Shown here piece after piece: positions 8,164-16,653 of a stretch of DNA of 27,618 nucleotides (positions are counted from its first letter, which is position 1; each line of letters starts with the position of its first letter). The notes under the pieces were generated by a model. It was not told where the DNA came from, searched no databases, and worked only from the letters and a program-made list of their open reading frames with translations. The DNA lies in the NCBI GenBank assembly GCA_023419095.1, contig JAEZYN010000108.1:1-27618 (forward strand), in the 5' to 3' direction. Made by a program: the position numbers and the translations under genes. Source of the stretch: Bacteroidota bacterium (GTDB lineage: Bacteria; Bacteroidota; Bacteroidia; Flavobacteriales; Weeksellaceae).

Positions 8164-9192
8164 ATGAAAAGATGGTATCTCTACCCTTTTTCCATCGGTT
8201 TTCATCTGGTCACCGCGCTGCGGAATACGATGTATAACTGGGGAATTTTTAAATCGACCTCCTTCAGAACTCCGGTAATCAACGTCGGAAACCTTTCCGT
8301 AGGTGGCAGCGGAAAATCGCCGATGGTGATGTATCTGGCCGAATTTCTGTCTAAATATTACCGAACCGGTGTGCTTTCGCGCGGCTATGGCCGAATTTCC
8401 AAAGGCTATGGCATCACCAATTATGACAGTAATTTCAAGACCGTCGGCGACGAAGCGATGCAGCTTTTTGAAAGGTTCAAGAACCGTTTCGTAATCGGTG
8501 TTTCAGAAGAACGTGTTCCCGGCGCGAAAAAAATGATCGAGGACATGGATCTTGATGTCCTGATTTTGGATGATGCCTACCAGCACCGTAAAATAAAACC
8601 GGGCTTCAACATTCTGATGACCGACTATAACGATCCTTATTTCAAAGATTTTCTGCTTCCGGCCGGCGATCTGCGCGAAAGCCGCAGTGGCGTTCGCCGT
8701 GCGCAGGTCATTATGGTTTCGAAATGCCCCGAAGATCTGACTGACGAGAAAAAGCAGTACTATATTTCGAGAATAAGGCCGCAGCATGACCAGCGCGTGT
8801 TTTTTTCGAGCATCGGCTACGACGAAAATGTCTTCAGTAAAGACAAATCGCTGCCCGATAACAACCTGGCGTATTACGACATCTTGCTCATCACCGGAAT
8901 CGCGAATCCTAAGCCGCTGCTGAATCATTTGGCTAAATTTTCGCAGCGCGTGAAACATTTAAAATTTAAAGACCACCACAACTTTACGGAGGCCGACATC
9001 AAAAACATCCTGACCGAGTATAAAAAGCTGGGTGAGTACAAACTGATCCTCACGACCGAGAAAGATTATGTAAGGCTTAAAACTTTCGACTATCTGCGGG
9101 ATCTAGTGTACTATTGGCCTATCAATGTGATCATTGACCGCAAGGAGGAGTTCAATGACCTGATCTTAAATTATGTGCAGAAAAAGCGCTGA
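8164..9192 (+). CDS. lpxK: Tetraacyldisaccharide (lipid A) 4'-kinase
   Basis: The 342-residue product begins with a hydrophobic N-terminal stretch that associates LpxK with the inner membrane. The Walker A site VGGSGKSP (residues about 46-53) follows the family signature VINVGNLSVGG. LSRGYGR and LDDAYQHR further on are also LpxK hallmarks. It phosphorylates the lipid A disaccharide precursor at the 4' position, showing that the organism has an outer membrane with lipid A. The ATG at 8164 is preferred to a TTG three codons upstream because a promoter-like box covers that TTG. dinB follows 43 bases downstream on the same strand. Confidence 0.96.
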   Translation: MKRWYLYPFSIGFHLVTALRNTMYNWGIFKSTSFRTPVINVGNLSVGGSGKSPMVMYLAEFLSKYYRTGVLSRGYGRISKGYGITNYDSNFKTVGDEAMQLFERFKNRFVIGVSEERVPGAKKMIEDMDLDVLILDDAYQHRKIKPGFNILMTDYNDPYFKDFLLPAGDLRESRSGVRRAQVIMVSKCPEDLTDEKKQYYISRIRPQHDQRVFFSSIGYDENVFSKDKSLPDNNLAYYDILLITGIANPKPLLNHLAKFSQRVKHLKFKDHHNFTEADIKNILTEYKKLGEYKLILTTEKDYVRLKTFDYLRDLVYYWPINVIIDRKEEFNDLILNYVQKKR

Positions 9193-9235
9193 CGACGCGC
9201 CATAAAGTTCGGTATGCAATGAAATTTGCCAGATC

Positions 9236-10315
9236 ATGGATTTCGGAGACCGCAAAATAATACACGTCGATATGGACGCTTTCTACGCCTCGGTAGAACA
9301 GCACGATAACCCTGAACTTCGCGAAAAACCCTTGGCCGTAGGCGGTGGACAGTACGGTGTGGTAGCCGCGGCAAGCTATGAAGCACGAAAATTCGGTGTG
9401 CGGTCGGCAATGCCCGGACGGTTGGCACTCGAAAGATGTCCACACCTCATCGTTGTAAAACCCAGATTTCAGCGGTACAAGGAAATATCGCAGCAGATTC
9501 GCGCTATTTTTCACGAATATACCGACCTTGTGGAACCGCTTTCGCTGGATGAAGCGTATCTTGACGTTACCGAAAACAAAAAAGGCATCGAATCTGCCAA
9601 TGATATTGCACGTGAAATCCGCCAAAAAATCTTTGAAGAAACCGGCCTCACCGCATCTGCGGGAATTTCTGTAAATAAGTTTTTGGCCAAAGTTGCCTCA
9701 GATTATAATAAGCCCAATGGGCAAAAGACCATACATCCCACTCAGGTTTTGGAATTTATGGATGAGTTACCCATCGAGAAATTTTACGGTATCGGTAAAG
9801 TGACAGCCAACCGCATGCACGAACTTCACATCTTTAAAGGTTCGGATCTGCGGAAAAAGTCGCTTGATGAACTGATCAGCTTATTCGGAAAATCGGGTAA
9901 CTATTATTACAACGTCGTTCGCGGCATCCATAGGAGCGAGGTGAAACCACACCGGATTCAGAAAAGTGTAGCCGTGGAAGAAACGTTCTGGGAAAATCTG
10001 CTCGATGAAGACGCAGTATTTGCACAATTAAAAATCATCAGCACGGAATTGGAAGCCCGCCTGGCCAAAAAGGAAATTAAAGGCAAAACACTCACGCTGA
10101 AAATTAAATACAAAGATTTCACGCAGTACACGCGCAGCACCACGTGGGAAAGCTATTTCAGCAATGCGGACGATTTCTGGCTTACCTCGCAAAAACTCTG
10201 GCAGCTCAGACCTTTTGACAAGCCGGTACGTCTGCTCGGTCTGTCGCTTTCAAACCTTAACACACACCAAAAAAAGCAGGTTTCGGTACAGCTGAAGATT
10301 CCGTTTGAGGATTAA
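9236..10315 (+). CDS. dinB: DNA polymerase IV (Y family)
   Basis: This 359-residue translesion polymerase has the catalytic carboxylates in HVDMDAFYASVE (D12) and SLDEAYLDVT (D105, E106). Y17 stands where E. coli DinB has its steric-gate F13, as in Sulfolobus Dpo4, which also uses tyrosine. A helix-hairpin-helix segment (FYGIGKVTANRM) lies near residue 185, and the little-finger domain follows. The C-terminus ends QLKIPFED, which resembles the QLxLPF-type sliding-clamp-binding motif expected for Pol IV. It copies past DNA lesions at low fidelity. It probably shares a transcript with lpxK. No LexA-like operator was recognised in the 43-base gap. Confidence 0.97.
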   Translation: MDFGDRKIIHVDMDAFYASVEQHDNPELREKPLAVGGGQYGVVAAASYEARKFGVRSAMPGRLALERCPHLIVVKPRFQRYKEISQQIRAIFHEYTDLVEPLSLDEAYLDVTENKKGIESANDIAREIRQKIFEETGLTASAGISVNKFLAKVASDYNKPNGQKTIHPTQVLEFMDELPIEKFYGIGKVTANRMHELHIFKGSDLRKKSLDELISLFGKSGNYYYNVVRGIHRSEVKPHRIQKSVAVEETFWENLLDEDAVFAQLKIISTELEARLAKKEIKGKTLTLKIKYKDFTQYTRSTTWESYFSNADDFWLTSQKLWQLRPFDKPVRLLGLSLSNLNTHQKKQVSVQLKIPFED

Positions 10316-10467
10316 ATGCCATAATTCTGTCAGTTTCTATTTATGTTCAGTAAAAATCGACTTCATCGAAGATTAAGCCTCTGAAAATAGCTCACATTTT
10401 TTTAAACGCTTTGCGATTTTAGCATTCAGAACAAATTTTGTACTTTAGAAATTACAAATTAATATAA

Positions 10468-11334
10468 ATGAAACTCTATCCTATACAGTGCGGAAAATTT
10501 AAGTTAGACGGTGGCGCGATGTTCGGTGTTGTACCAAAATCTCTTTGGGAAAGGACCAATCCTGCGGATGAAAGAAACCTGATCGAACTCGGCACGCGTT
10601 CACTTTTAGTGGAAGACGGCAAAAAACTGATCCTGATCGACTGTGGCCTTGGGAACAAGCAGGACGACAAATTTTTCGGCCATTACTCGCTTTGGGGCGA
10701 CGACCATTTAGATCAAAGCTTAAAAAAATATGGATTCGTACGCGAAGATATCACCGATGTTTTCCTGACGCACCTGCACTTTGACCACTGCGGCGGCGCC
10801 ATCGAATGGAATGCCGACAGAACCGGTTATCAGCCTGCGTTTAAAAATGCGCAATTCTGGACCAACGAAAAACACTGGAAATGGGCAACGGAACCTAATC
10901 CGCGTGAAAAAGCAAGCTTCCTCAAAGAAAACATCCTTCCGATGCAGGAAAGCGGTCAACTGAACTTCCTTCCAACGCCTGTCACCGGAAACTACGGTTT
11001 CGCGCCGGATCTTAAGATGGATGTCATTTTCGTTGACGGCCATACCGAAAAGCAAATGCTTCCTGTAATCCGCTATCAGGATAAAACTATAGTTTTTGCC
11101 GCAGATCTTATTCCGACCGCCGGGCATATTCCACAGGTTTACGTGATGGGGTATGACACGCGGCCGCTTCTGACGATGGAAGAAAAAGGAAAGTTCCTGA
11201 AAAAATGTATCGACAATGAATATCTGCTGTTTTTCGAACATGATGCGCACCATGAACTCGCCAGCCTTAAAATGACCGAAAAAGGAGTGCGTCTGGACGA
11301 AACATTTGCCTTCAATGATGTTTTTGGATACTAA
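10468..11334 (+). CDS. Metallo-beta-lactamase fold hydrolase
   Basis: This 288-residue cytosolic-looking protein has no signal peptide. The metal motif THLHFDHCGG (H102, H104, D106, H107) is the classic HxHxDH of the superfamily. The later VDGHTEKQM and FAADLIPTAGH supply the remaining expected metal ligands. The overall plan, with an N-terminal GGAMFGVVPK and a lone hydrolase domain, resembles the AHL-lactonase-like/quorum-quenching branch that Bacteroidetes carry, but the substrate is unknown and should not be assumed to be a lactone. coaE follows 23 bases downstream, suggesting co-transcription. The 152-base upstream gap shows only a weak box (TACTTTAG at 10441-10448). Confidence 0.9.
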   Translation: MKLYPIQCGKFKLDGGAMFGVVPKSLWERTNPADERNLIELGTRSLLVEDGKKLILIDCGLGNKQDDKFFGHYSLWGDDHLDQSLKKYGFVREDITDVFLTHLHFDHCGGAIEWNADRTGYQPAFKNAQFWTNEKHWKWATEPNPREKASFLKENILPMQESGQLNFLPTPVTGNYGFAPDLKMDVIFVDGHTEKQMLPVIRYQDKTIVFAADLIPTAGHIPQVYVMGYDTRPLLTMEEKGKFLKKCIDNEYLLFFEHDAHHELASLKMTEKGVRLDETFAFNDVFGY

Positions 11335-11357
11335 ACCGTTCAAATTTCACCTGTTTA

Positions 11358-11966
11358 ATGAAAAAGATAATCGGCGTCACGGGCGGTATAGGTTCGGGAA
11401 AAACTACGGCTGCGCACGTCATCGAAGAACTGGGCTACCCGGTTTATTATTCAGATGACCGCGCAAAGGACATTGTAAACACCGATGCCGAACTTAAACT
11501 AAAAATCGTCAGACTGCTTGGCAGCGAAGCATATGACGCGTCTAATAGATATAACCGTGCTTTTGTTGCTAAAAAAGTTTTTGATGATCCGGCACTTTTA
11601 AACCAACTCAACGCGCTGATTCATCCTGCGGTAAAAAAAGATTTCGAAAACTGGGTTGAAAGACAGGACGCAGACTTTCTGTTTAAAGAAACTGCGTTGC
11701 TTTTTGAACTTAAGTTGCATAAAACGTGCGACCGCACCATTTTGGTCACGGCTGACGATAATGTCCGCATAAAGCGTGTGATGGCGCGCGACGGAAAAAC
11801 CTCAGCACAGGTTGAAGCCATCATTAAGCAACAAATGCCCGAAGCTGAAAAAATGCCGCTGGCAGATTTTGTAATATTCAACAATGAGGGTTTGCCGGAG
11901 CTTCGAAATGCGACAAATCTTGTTCTAAAACAGCTTGCCACATCCTTCGACCAGGAGAATTCTTGA
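11358..11966 (+). CDS. coaE: Dephospho-CoA kinase
   Basis: The protein has 202 residues, the usual length. The P-loop GGIGSGKT is at residues 9-16; YYSDDRAK and LIHPAV follow, then PLLFE-like ALLFEL and a lid region with IKRVMARDG. It phosphorylates the 3'-hydroxyl of dephospho-CoA with ATP, the last step of CoA synthesis. It lies directly after the metallo-beta-lactamase-fold gene and converges on the type IX cargo gene with only seven bases between the two stop codons, so no separate terminator fits there. Confidence 0.96.
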   Translation: MKKIIGVTGGIGSGKTTAAHVIEELGYPVYYSDDRAKDIVNTDAELKLKIVRLLGSEAYDASNRYNRAFVAKKVFDDPALLNQLNALIHPAVKKDFENWVERQDADFLFKETALLFELKLHKTCDRTILVTADDNVRIKRVMARDGKTSAQVEAIIKQQMPEAEKMPLADFVIFNNEGLPELRNATNLVLKQLATSFDQENS

Positions 11967-11973
11967 CCCTTTT

Positions 11974-14900
11974 CTAATTCCGGTTTTTCACCAGAACCCA
12001 ACCTGTATATTCCGTAAAGTAATCAGCTTTGGGTTCACGCCAGCGTATAACGTACCAAAAAGTACCGGTAGCCGCTGTTTTCCCTGAATTTGTTGCGGTC
12101 CAGATGAAACGGTTGCTCATGTCGCCTTTAAAAATAAGGTTACCATAGCGGTCAAAAATCTGCATTTGAGGTTCCATTTTTGTAAGCAATCCGCTGTAGT
12201 CGAGCGCATCGTTCTTGCCATCACCATTCGGTGATATAGCATTATACAGTTGCATTACATAAAATGAACTTGTAACCGGCACGCAGTTGAACGCGGAAGT
12301 CACGGCAATCGTATGTGTTCCGGCACTTACATTCAGGAAAACATTTGAATCTTGAAAGCTTCCGCCATCCAGCGAATAGCGGTAAGGCGGCTCGCCACCC
12401 GTTACCAGCACGGTCACGGTACTGCCGCGGATATCGATTTTTACAATTTCGGGATCTGCAGCGGCTGCTATTTTTACAAACTGTCTGTACACGCAACCAT
12501 TTGACTCCAAATCTACCCAGTATTCGCCAATAGGCACGTTTTGAAGCGTACGCGTCGTTTCGCCCGTATTCCAGAGATAGGATGTGAATCCGCTTCCCGC
12601 ATCAAGCGTTGTGGTGGTATTTTCACAGATTTCTTTATCAACAAGAGCTGGTGAAGTGCGTGGCTGCTTTAATTTTATATTTAATGTGCCAATAGCGTCA
12701 CAAACGCCAGTTTTGTGAAACCGGAAGTAGAAAGTTGCATTGCCGGCTACATTCTGGTTCGCACTCACGGCATTTGCCGGGTTTCCTGCCTGCGCTTTGC
12801 TCAGGCTGTCATAAACGTTGACCTGATCGTACTTGTCTGCAAAAAGTGATGTGTATGAAGAAACATTTACGGTCTCGGTGTTGTTTAAATCGTTATCACA
12901 AATTTCCGTGGTGACGGGAGAGTTCACCGACATCGGAGCTCCCGTCTGGAATTTGATTTCCACTATTTCCGGTGGACATGCCGGAGATTCCACGCGGATC
13001 CAGACACCTCCGCCTGCACTGAAACTGTACATTCCACTTTGGTTGCCACTTCCACCCGCTATAGCCAGTTGCTGTGTTTTATAATATTTTACCGTGAAAC
13101 CGCTGTTCACCGGAAGAACAAGTGGTGTAACTGTATCGAGATCCGTATGATAAATCCCGTCTATAATGCCGTCTTTCTCTTCATCACAATGTACCTGGGA
13201 ATAATTTTGGGGCTGCACAACAGGCGGTGCCTGAATTTTCAGCTCTATCGCAGCCGTAGAAAAACACGGAAAAGAATTTGAAAGTTTTACATACACAAAC
13301 CCGGGCGCGGAGGTGTACGCGGCGGCTTGTGCTGCCGAAATCGGTACATTGAAGGCTGCGTCTTTATAAAAAGCTTTTGAAACACCCGTCTCAGGCGTTA
13401 CGGCGGCTTTAAAAAGATCAAATACTGCGTTATTGGTCGCAGAGCAGCCCGTAAGTACCGCATCGTAAGTCTCGATCTGTTTCAGATTTACCGTAGCCTG
13501 CACCGTTTCACAATCGGGGATGACACCGATTCCGCAAAATGAAAAGCTAAAGGTATCGGTACCGGTCGCGTTCGGGTTGGCAGTATAAATAACGTCACCG
13601 GTCGGGCTAACAGTCACAGTGCCTTTCGCAGGCAGTTTTACAATTTTCACCGACGCGTTGTTCAGCGTCTGTGAACTCAGTGCAAATTTCGGTGTTATGG
13701 TCAGACTTGTGCAGGTGTTATAATCGAAGTTGGTATAGGTATCACAATTCAGAAAGCGGTAGTCGGGCGTCTGTATTTCAGTGCACGAGCCTTCTTTAAG
13801 TTTCACCGCATATATCCCGGCCTGCGCGGGTTTGTATTGGTATTTTGTGTTGTCGCCTGGTGCGGGCACGTAGCCAGAAGGCGTCTTGATCAACCACAGA
13901 TAGCTGCTGAAGCCGGCCGTGACCTCAAGGGATACATCGGGCAGACATTCGCCGCTGCTTTTGAAGATGGCCGGAATTAAAGAGAATCCGGCGAAATAAC
14001 CGCCGTAACCTACTGCGCCGTTTCCGGCCGAAATTCCCGCGGTGACGGCACGCGAAGAAATAATGGAGACGTTTCCTGCAATATTGTTTATTGAATACGT
14101 TACCCAATTCGGTGTGCCCGTCACCGGAAACGGACCGTTCTGCGGATTGAGTGTGAGCTGAGTATTATTCTGAAAAACCTGTACCGTCGCGCCTTTTTCG
14201 GTGATGATATTAAGTTTGGTGGGCACGGATAAAGTTGGCGGGATTCCATTCGCCTCATACTCGTTTTCGTCAATGCGGCCTATTTCTTCAATACGTTTGG
14301 GCAGATAGCAACTGAGTGGCGGAATATAATTAAAACCGCCGGTTGCAAGTGGCGAACCGTCACCCGTTCCGGCAAGAAGCTGATAAACATAGCTGTTTTT
14401 GTCGGTTCTGACATGCATATTATAGTGCCCTGAGCCCTGAGGCTGATAGGAAAAGGAATCCGTAACAAAGTGTTGCCCGGCATTGAGTGTCACCACAGGT
14501 AGTGAGTTTCCGTTGAGATATACATTGGTATTGTTTTCTGTAGCAACTACGAGCGCAGACTCCATCCCACTGTCCGTATCTCCATTACCTTTCATCAGTA
14601 CAAATTCCTGTCCGAGTTTGTCTGTAGGCACTGCCTGGTCCATCAGAATATCCGAGCTGTTCAGCGAAGAGGTGGCGTACTGTCCGTTAAAATTACCGTT
14701 CGTGACGCTGATGGGTTTGTCTGAAATGATTTTGGCACCAATAAATGCCGTCCAGTTTTTTAAGCTGTTGCCGCGGCCTTCAATGATATAGCTTTCCCCT
14801 TTCTGCAGAGTAATGTTAAACTGGGTTCGCGGCACTCCGTCTGAAAAGGCGAGATTTGGACCAAATTCAGTGACCGAAACTTTGGTACTGTCTTCCGTTG

Positions 14901-15369
14901 CTAAAATTCCGGTGGTGAAATTGAGTATCGCGTTGGCTGCACTGATGGGTGCCATTACAGCACGGAAATCTTTTCCCAGGCCTGATGTACCTTTGGAAGT
15001 GATGATTTCAGCATGGTTAAAAACCGAGAAGCGCAGTGTAGCATAGTACGGTTTAGCACCTTTTAGATACAAACCCTTATTAACAGGCTTGAAGAGCTGC
15101 GTGGGATCCGTGGTGATAATCTGCTCACGGTTCGGTATCGTAAATTTGGCCGGGTTTCCTTTGCTTAAGGATACCGAACCCAGAAGCACATTGCTTCCGT
15201 AAATTTCCACCGTGAAAGGGGTGGCTTCATTGGTCGAAAGATACAGCGCCTGGTAGGCTTGGCCCAGCCCCGTACGGTCGATCATGGGCGCAAACCAGTG
15301 TTCACGATCGAGCTGCGCAGACGCGAATGCTGACAGTAATGAAAAGATAAAAATTAGAATTCGCGTCAT
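11974..15369 (-). CDS. Large type IX secretion cargo protein with CHU_C-type (type B) C-terminal sorting domain and IgGFc-binding-like N-terminus
   Basis: This is a 1131-residue protein with a signal peptide (cleavage near A18, FASA-Q). The N-terminal half (about residues 20-470) contains STNEATPFTVEIYG, TDKLGQEFVLMKG and repeated beta-rich segments, resembling the IgGFc-binding N-terminal domain found in bacterial surface proteins. The middle holds Ig/cadherin-like beta domains (NPNATGTDTFSFSFCG), and several are cysteine-containing. Residues 1043-1131 (NAISPNGDGKNDAL, then FDRYGNLIF and GTFWYVIRW) form the gliding-motility-associated C-terminal domain that directs export through the type IX system to the cell surface. 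Ligand and function are unknown; a role in adhesion is inference. A TACATTTG box lies 20 bases upstream. Confidence 0.92.
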   Translation of the reverse strand: MTRILIFIFSLLSAFASAQLDREHWFAPMIDRTGLGQAYQALYLSTNEATPFTVEIYGSNVLLGSVSLSKGNPAKFTIPNREQIITTDPTQLFKPVNKGLYLKGAKPYYATLRFSVFNHAEIITSKGTSGLGKDFRAVMAPISAANAILNFTTGILATEDSTKVSVTEFGPNLAFSDGVPRTQFNITLQKGESYIIEGRGNSLKNWTAFIGAKIISDKPISVTNGNFNGQYATSSLNSSDILMDQAVPTDKLGQEFVLMKGNGDTDSGMESALVVATENNTNVYLNGNSLPVVTLNAGQHFVTDSFSYQPQGSGHYNMHVRTDKNSYVYQLLAGTGDGSPLATGGFNYIPPLSCYLPKRIEEIGRIDENEYEANGIPPTLSVPTKLNIITEKGATVQVFQNNTQLTLNPQNGPFPVTGTPNWVTYSINNIAGNVSIISSRAVTAGISAGNGAVGYGGYFAGFSLIPAIFKSSGECLPDVSLEVTAGFSSYLWLIKTPSGYVPAPGDNTKYQYKPAQAGIYAVKLKEGSCTEIQTPDYRFLNCDTYTNFDYNTCTSLTITPKFALSSQTLNNASVKIVKLPAKGTVTVSPTGDVIYTANPNATGTDTFSFSFCGIGVIPDCETVQATVNLKQIETYDAVLTGCSATNNAVFDLFKAAVTPETGVSKAFYKDAAFNVPISAAQAAAYTSAPGFVYVKLSNSFPCFSTAAIELKIQAPPVVQPQNYSQVHCDEEKDGIIDGIYHTDLDTVTPLVLPVNSGFTVKYYKTQQLAIAGGSGNQSGMYSFSAGGGVWIRVESPACPPEIVEIKFQTGAPMSVNSPVTTEICDNDLNNTETVNVSSYTSLFADKYDQVNVYDSLSKAQAGNPANAVSANQNVAGNATFYFRFHKTGVCDAIGTLNIKLKQPRTSPALVDKEICENTTTTLDAGSGFTSYLWNTGETTRTLQNVPIGEYWVDLESNGCVYRQFVKIAAAADPEIVKIDIRGSTVTVLVTGGEPPYRYSLDGGSFQDSNVFLNVSAGTHTIAVTSAFNCVPVTSSFYVMQLYNAISPNGDGKNDALDYSGLLTKMEPQMQIFDRYGNLIFKGDMSNRFIWTATNSGKTAATGTFWYVIRWREPKADYFTEYTGWVLVKNRN

Positions 15370-15389
15370 ATCAATGGAGAACAGTTATA

Positions 15390-15397
15390 CAAATGTA
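15390..15397 (-). promoter_or_regulatory. TAnnTTTG -7 box for the type IX cargo gene
   Basis: The reverse strand reads TACATTTG, ending 20 bases before the start codon at 15369. No TTG -33 element is seen at the usual spacing. Confidence 0.45.
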
Positions 15398-15448
15398 ATA
15401 TATAATTGATTTTGCACAGATAAAAATGAATTAAACTAAATTATAAAT

Positions 15449-15474
15449 AAAAAAGCCGAAACATATGTTCCGGC
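15449..15474 (-). terminator. Rho-independent terminator of the alcohol dehydrogenase gene
   Basis: The stem is 15455-15462 against 15467-15474 with an ATAT loop. In the reverse-strand RNA, GCCGGAAC pairs with GTTTCGGC (eight pairs, one G.U), followed directly by six T residues (complement of 15449-15454). It lies 24 bases past the stop codon of the alcohol dehydrogenase gene. Confidence 0.85.
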
Positions 15475-15497
15475 CCAATATTTCAGTAAATAACCTA

Positions 15498-16553
15498 TCA
15501 ATTCTTTAAACTCTGCATATCGATAACAAAGCGGTAGCGAACATCACTTTTCAGCATGCGTTCGTAGGCCTCATTGATGTCCTGCATTCTGATCATCTCT
15601 ATTTCCGGCAGAATGTTGTGCTCACCACAGAAATCGAGCATTTCCTGGGTTTCCTTAATGCCGCCGATTACCGAACCCGCCACAGAGCGGCGGCCGCCGA
15701 TCATGGGCGGTGTGTAAAGTGCTTCCTCCATCTTGCCGATGTATCCTACCAAAACCAGGGTTCCGTTCACAGCCAGCGTGGAGATGTAGGGATTCAGGTC
15801 GTGATCGTAAGGCACCGTATCGATGATCAGGTCAAACTTGCCTTTTGCTGCTTTCATCTCGTTTTCATAGGTGGAAATGATGACGGCATTAGCTCCTAAA
15901 TCGAGCGCATCCTGAATCTTGTCCGGACTTCGGGAGAAAAGCGTCACCTCGGCACCCAGACCTTTGGCCAGCTTTATCGCCATGTGGCCCAGACCTCCAA
16001 GGCCTACTACAGCCACTTTGCTGCCTTCCTTCACGTCCCAATGCTTCAGCGGAGACCACGTGGTAATTCCAGCACAAAGTAATGGTGCTACAGCTTTTAA
16101 ATCTAAATTCTCCGGAATACGCAGACCGAACGCTTCATCAACCACGACTTTCTCTGAATATCCGCCGAAAGTATGTCCGCCCAGAAACTCATCTTTGCCG
16201 TTGTAGGTCCCCACAGAACCGTTCAGGCAATACTGCTCGAGGTTTTCTTTACAGCTTTCGCACTCACGGCAGGAATCGACAAGACAACCCACGCCGGCCA
16301 GATCGCCCACTTTAAATTTTGTTACGCCATCGCCAACATTCGTCACGCGTCCGATAATTTCATGGCCCGGTACAGAAGGATATTTCGTACCACCCCAGTC
16401 GTTGCGCGCCGTATGCAGGTCGCTGTGGCAAACGCCGCAATACAGAATTTCAATTTCAATGTCAGTTGCAGTCACCGTACGGCGCTCGATCTGCATCAGT
16501 TCCAGGTCTTTATCTCTTGCTTCGGTTCCGAAAGCTTTTACAGAATTACTCAT
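15498..16553 (-). CDS. Zinc-dependent NAD(P) alcohol dehydrogenase (cinnamyl-alcohol/YahK type)
   Basis: This 351-residue medium-chain dehydrogenase has the catalytic zinc residues in CGVCHSD (C42) and VPGHE (H64, E65) and in LLCAGIT. The structural zinc cysteines are C95, C98, C101 and C109. The Rossmann motif GLGGLGHMAIKLAKGLG is intact, and SRSPDK after the second strand suggests NADPH preference, as in YahK-type enzymes. It should interconvert aldehydes and alcohols in the cytosol; the natural substrate is not readable. It stands alone, with its own terminator and a TAnnTTTG box 37 bases upstream. Confidence 0.94.
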   Translation of the reverse strand: MSNSVKAFGTEARDKDLELMQIERRTVTATDIEIEILYCGVCHSDLHTARNDWGGTKYPSVPGHEIIGRVTNVGDGVTKFKVGDLAGVGCLVDSCRECESCKENLEQYCLNGSVGTYNGKDEFLGGHTFGGYSEKVVVDEAFGLRIPENLDLKAVAPLLCAGITTWSPLKHWDVKEGSKVAVVGLGGLGHMAIKLAKGLGAEVTLFSRSPDKIQDALDLGANAVIISTYENEMKAAKGKFDLIIDTVPYDHDLNPYISTLAVNGTLVLVGYIGKMEEALYTPPMIGGRRSVAGSVIGGIKETQEMLDFCGEHNILPEIEMIRMQDINEAYERMLKSDVRYRFVIDMQSLKN

Positions 16554-16590
16554 ATTCTTTATTCAGTTGTTATATTTAAATAATGTTGTC

Positions 16591-16598
16591 CAAATTTA
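16591..16598 (-). promoter_or_regulatory. TAnnTTTG -7 box for the alcohol dehydrogenase
   Basis: The reverse strand reads TAAATTTG, 37 bases before the start at 16553. A short perfect hairpin (TCCTAA-TTT-TTAGGA, 16631-16645) lies just upstream, with no T-run after it on either strand. Confidence 0.45.
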
Positions 16599-16653
16599 CT
16601 CATTGTGGCTGACGGTCACTCTTAAAGCTTTCCTAATTTTTAGGATGTCGAGG

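Noticed and set aside
9152..9625. 157-residue open frame on the reverse strand covering the lpxK/dinB junction
   Set aside because: It is antisense to the start of dinB, has no recognisable domain and has a composition typical of a shadow frame.
10360..10390. Small inverted repeat (CTTC-ATC-GAAG) after dinB as a terminator
   Set aside because: Only four pairs and no T-run follows.
10720..11343. 207-residue reverse-strand frame opposite the metallo-beta-lactamase-fold gene
   Set aside because: The forward frame has the full HxHxDH metal motif and continuous family similarity; the reverse frame shows no domain.
16631..16645. Perfect hairpin TCCTAA-TTT-TTAGGA after the DUF4130 gene as a terminator
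   Set aside because: The stem is AT-rich and short, and on the reverse strand it is followed by AAGCTTTAAG rather than a T-run; not enough to call.
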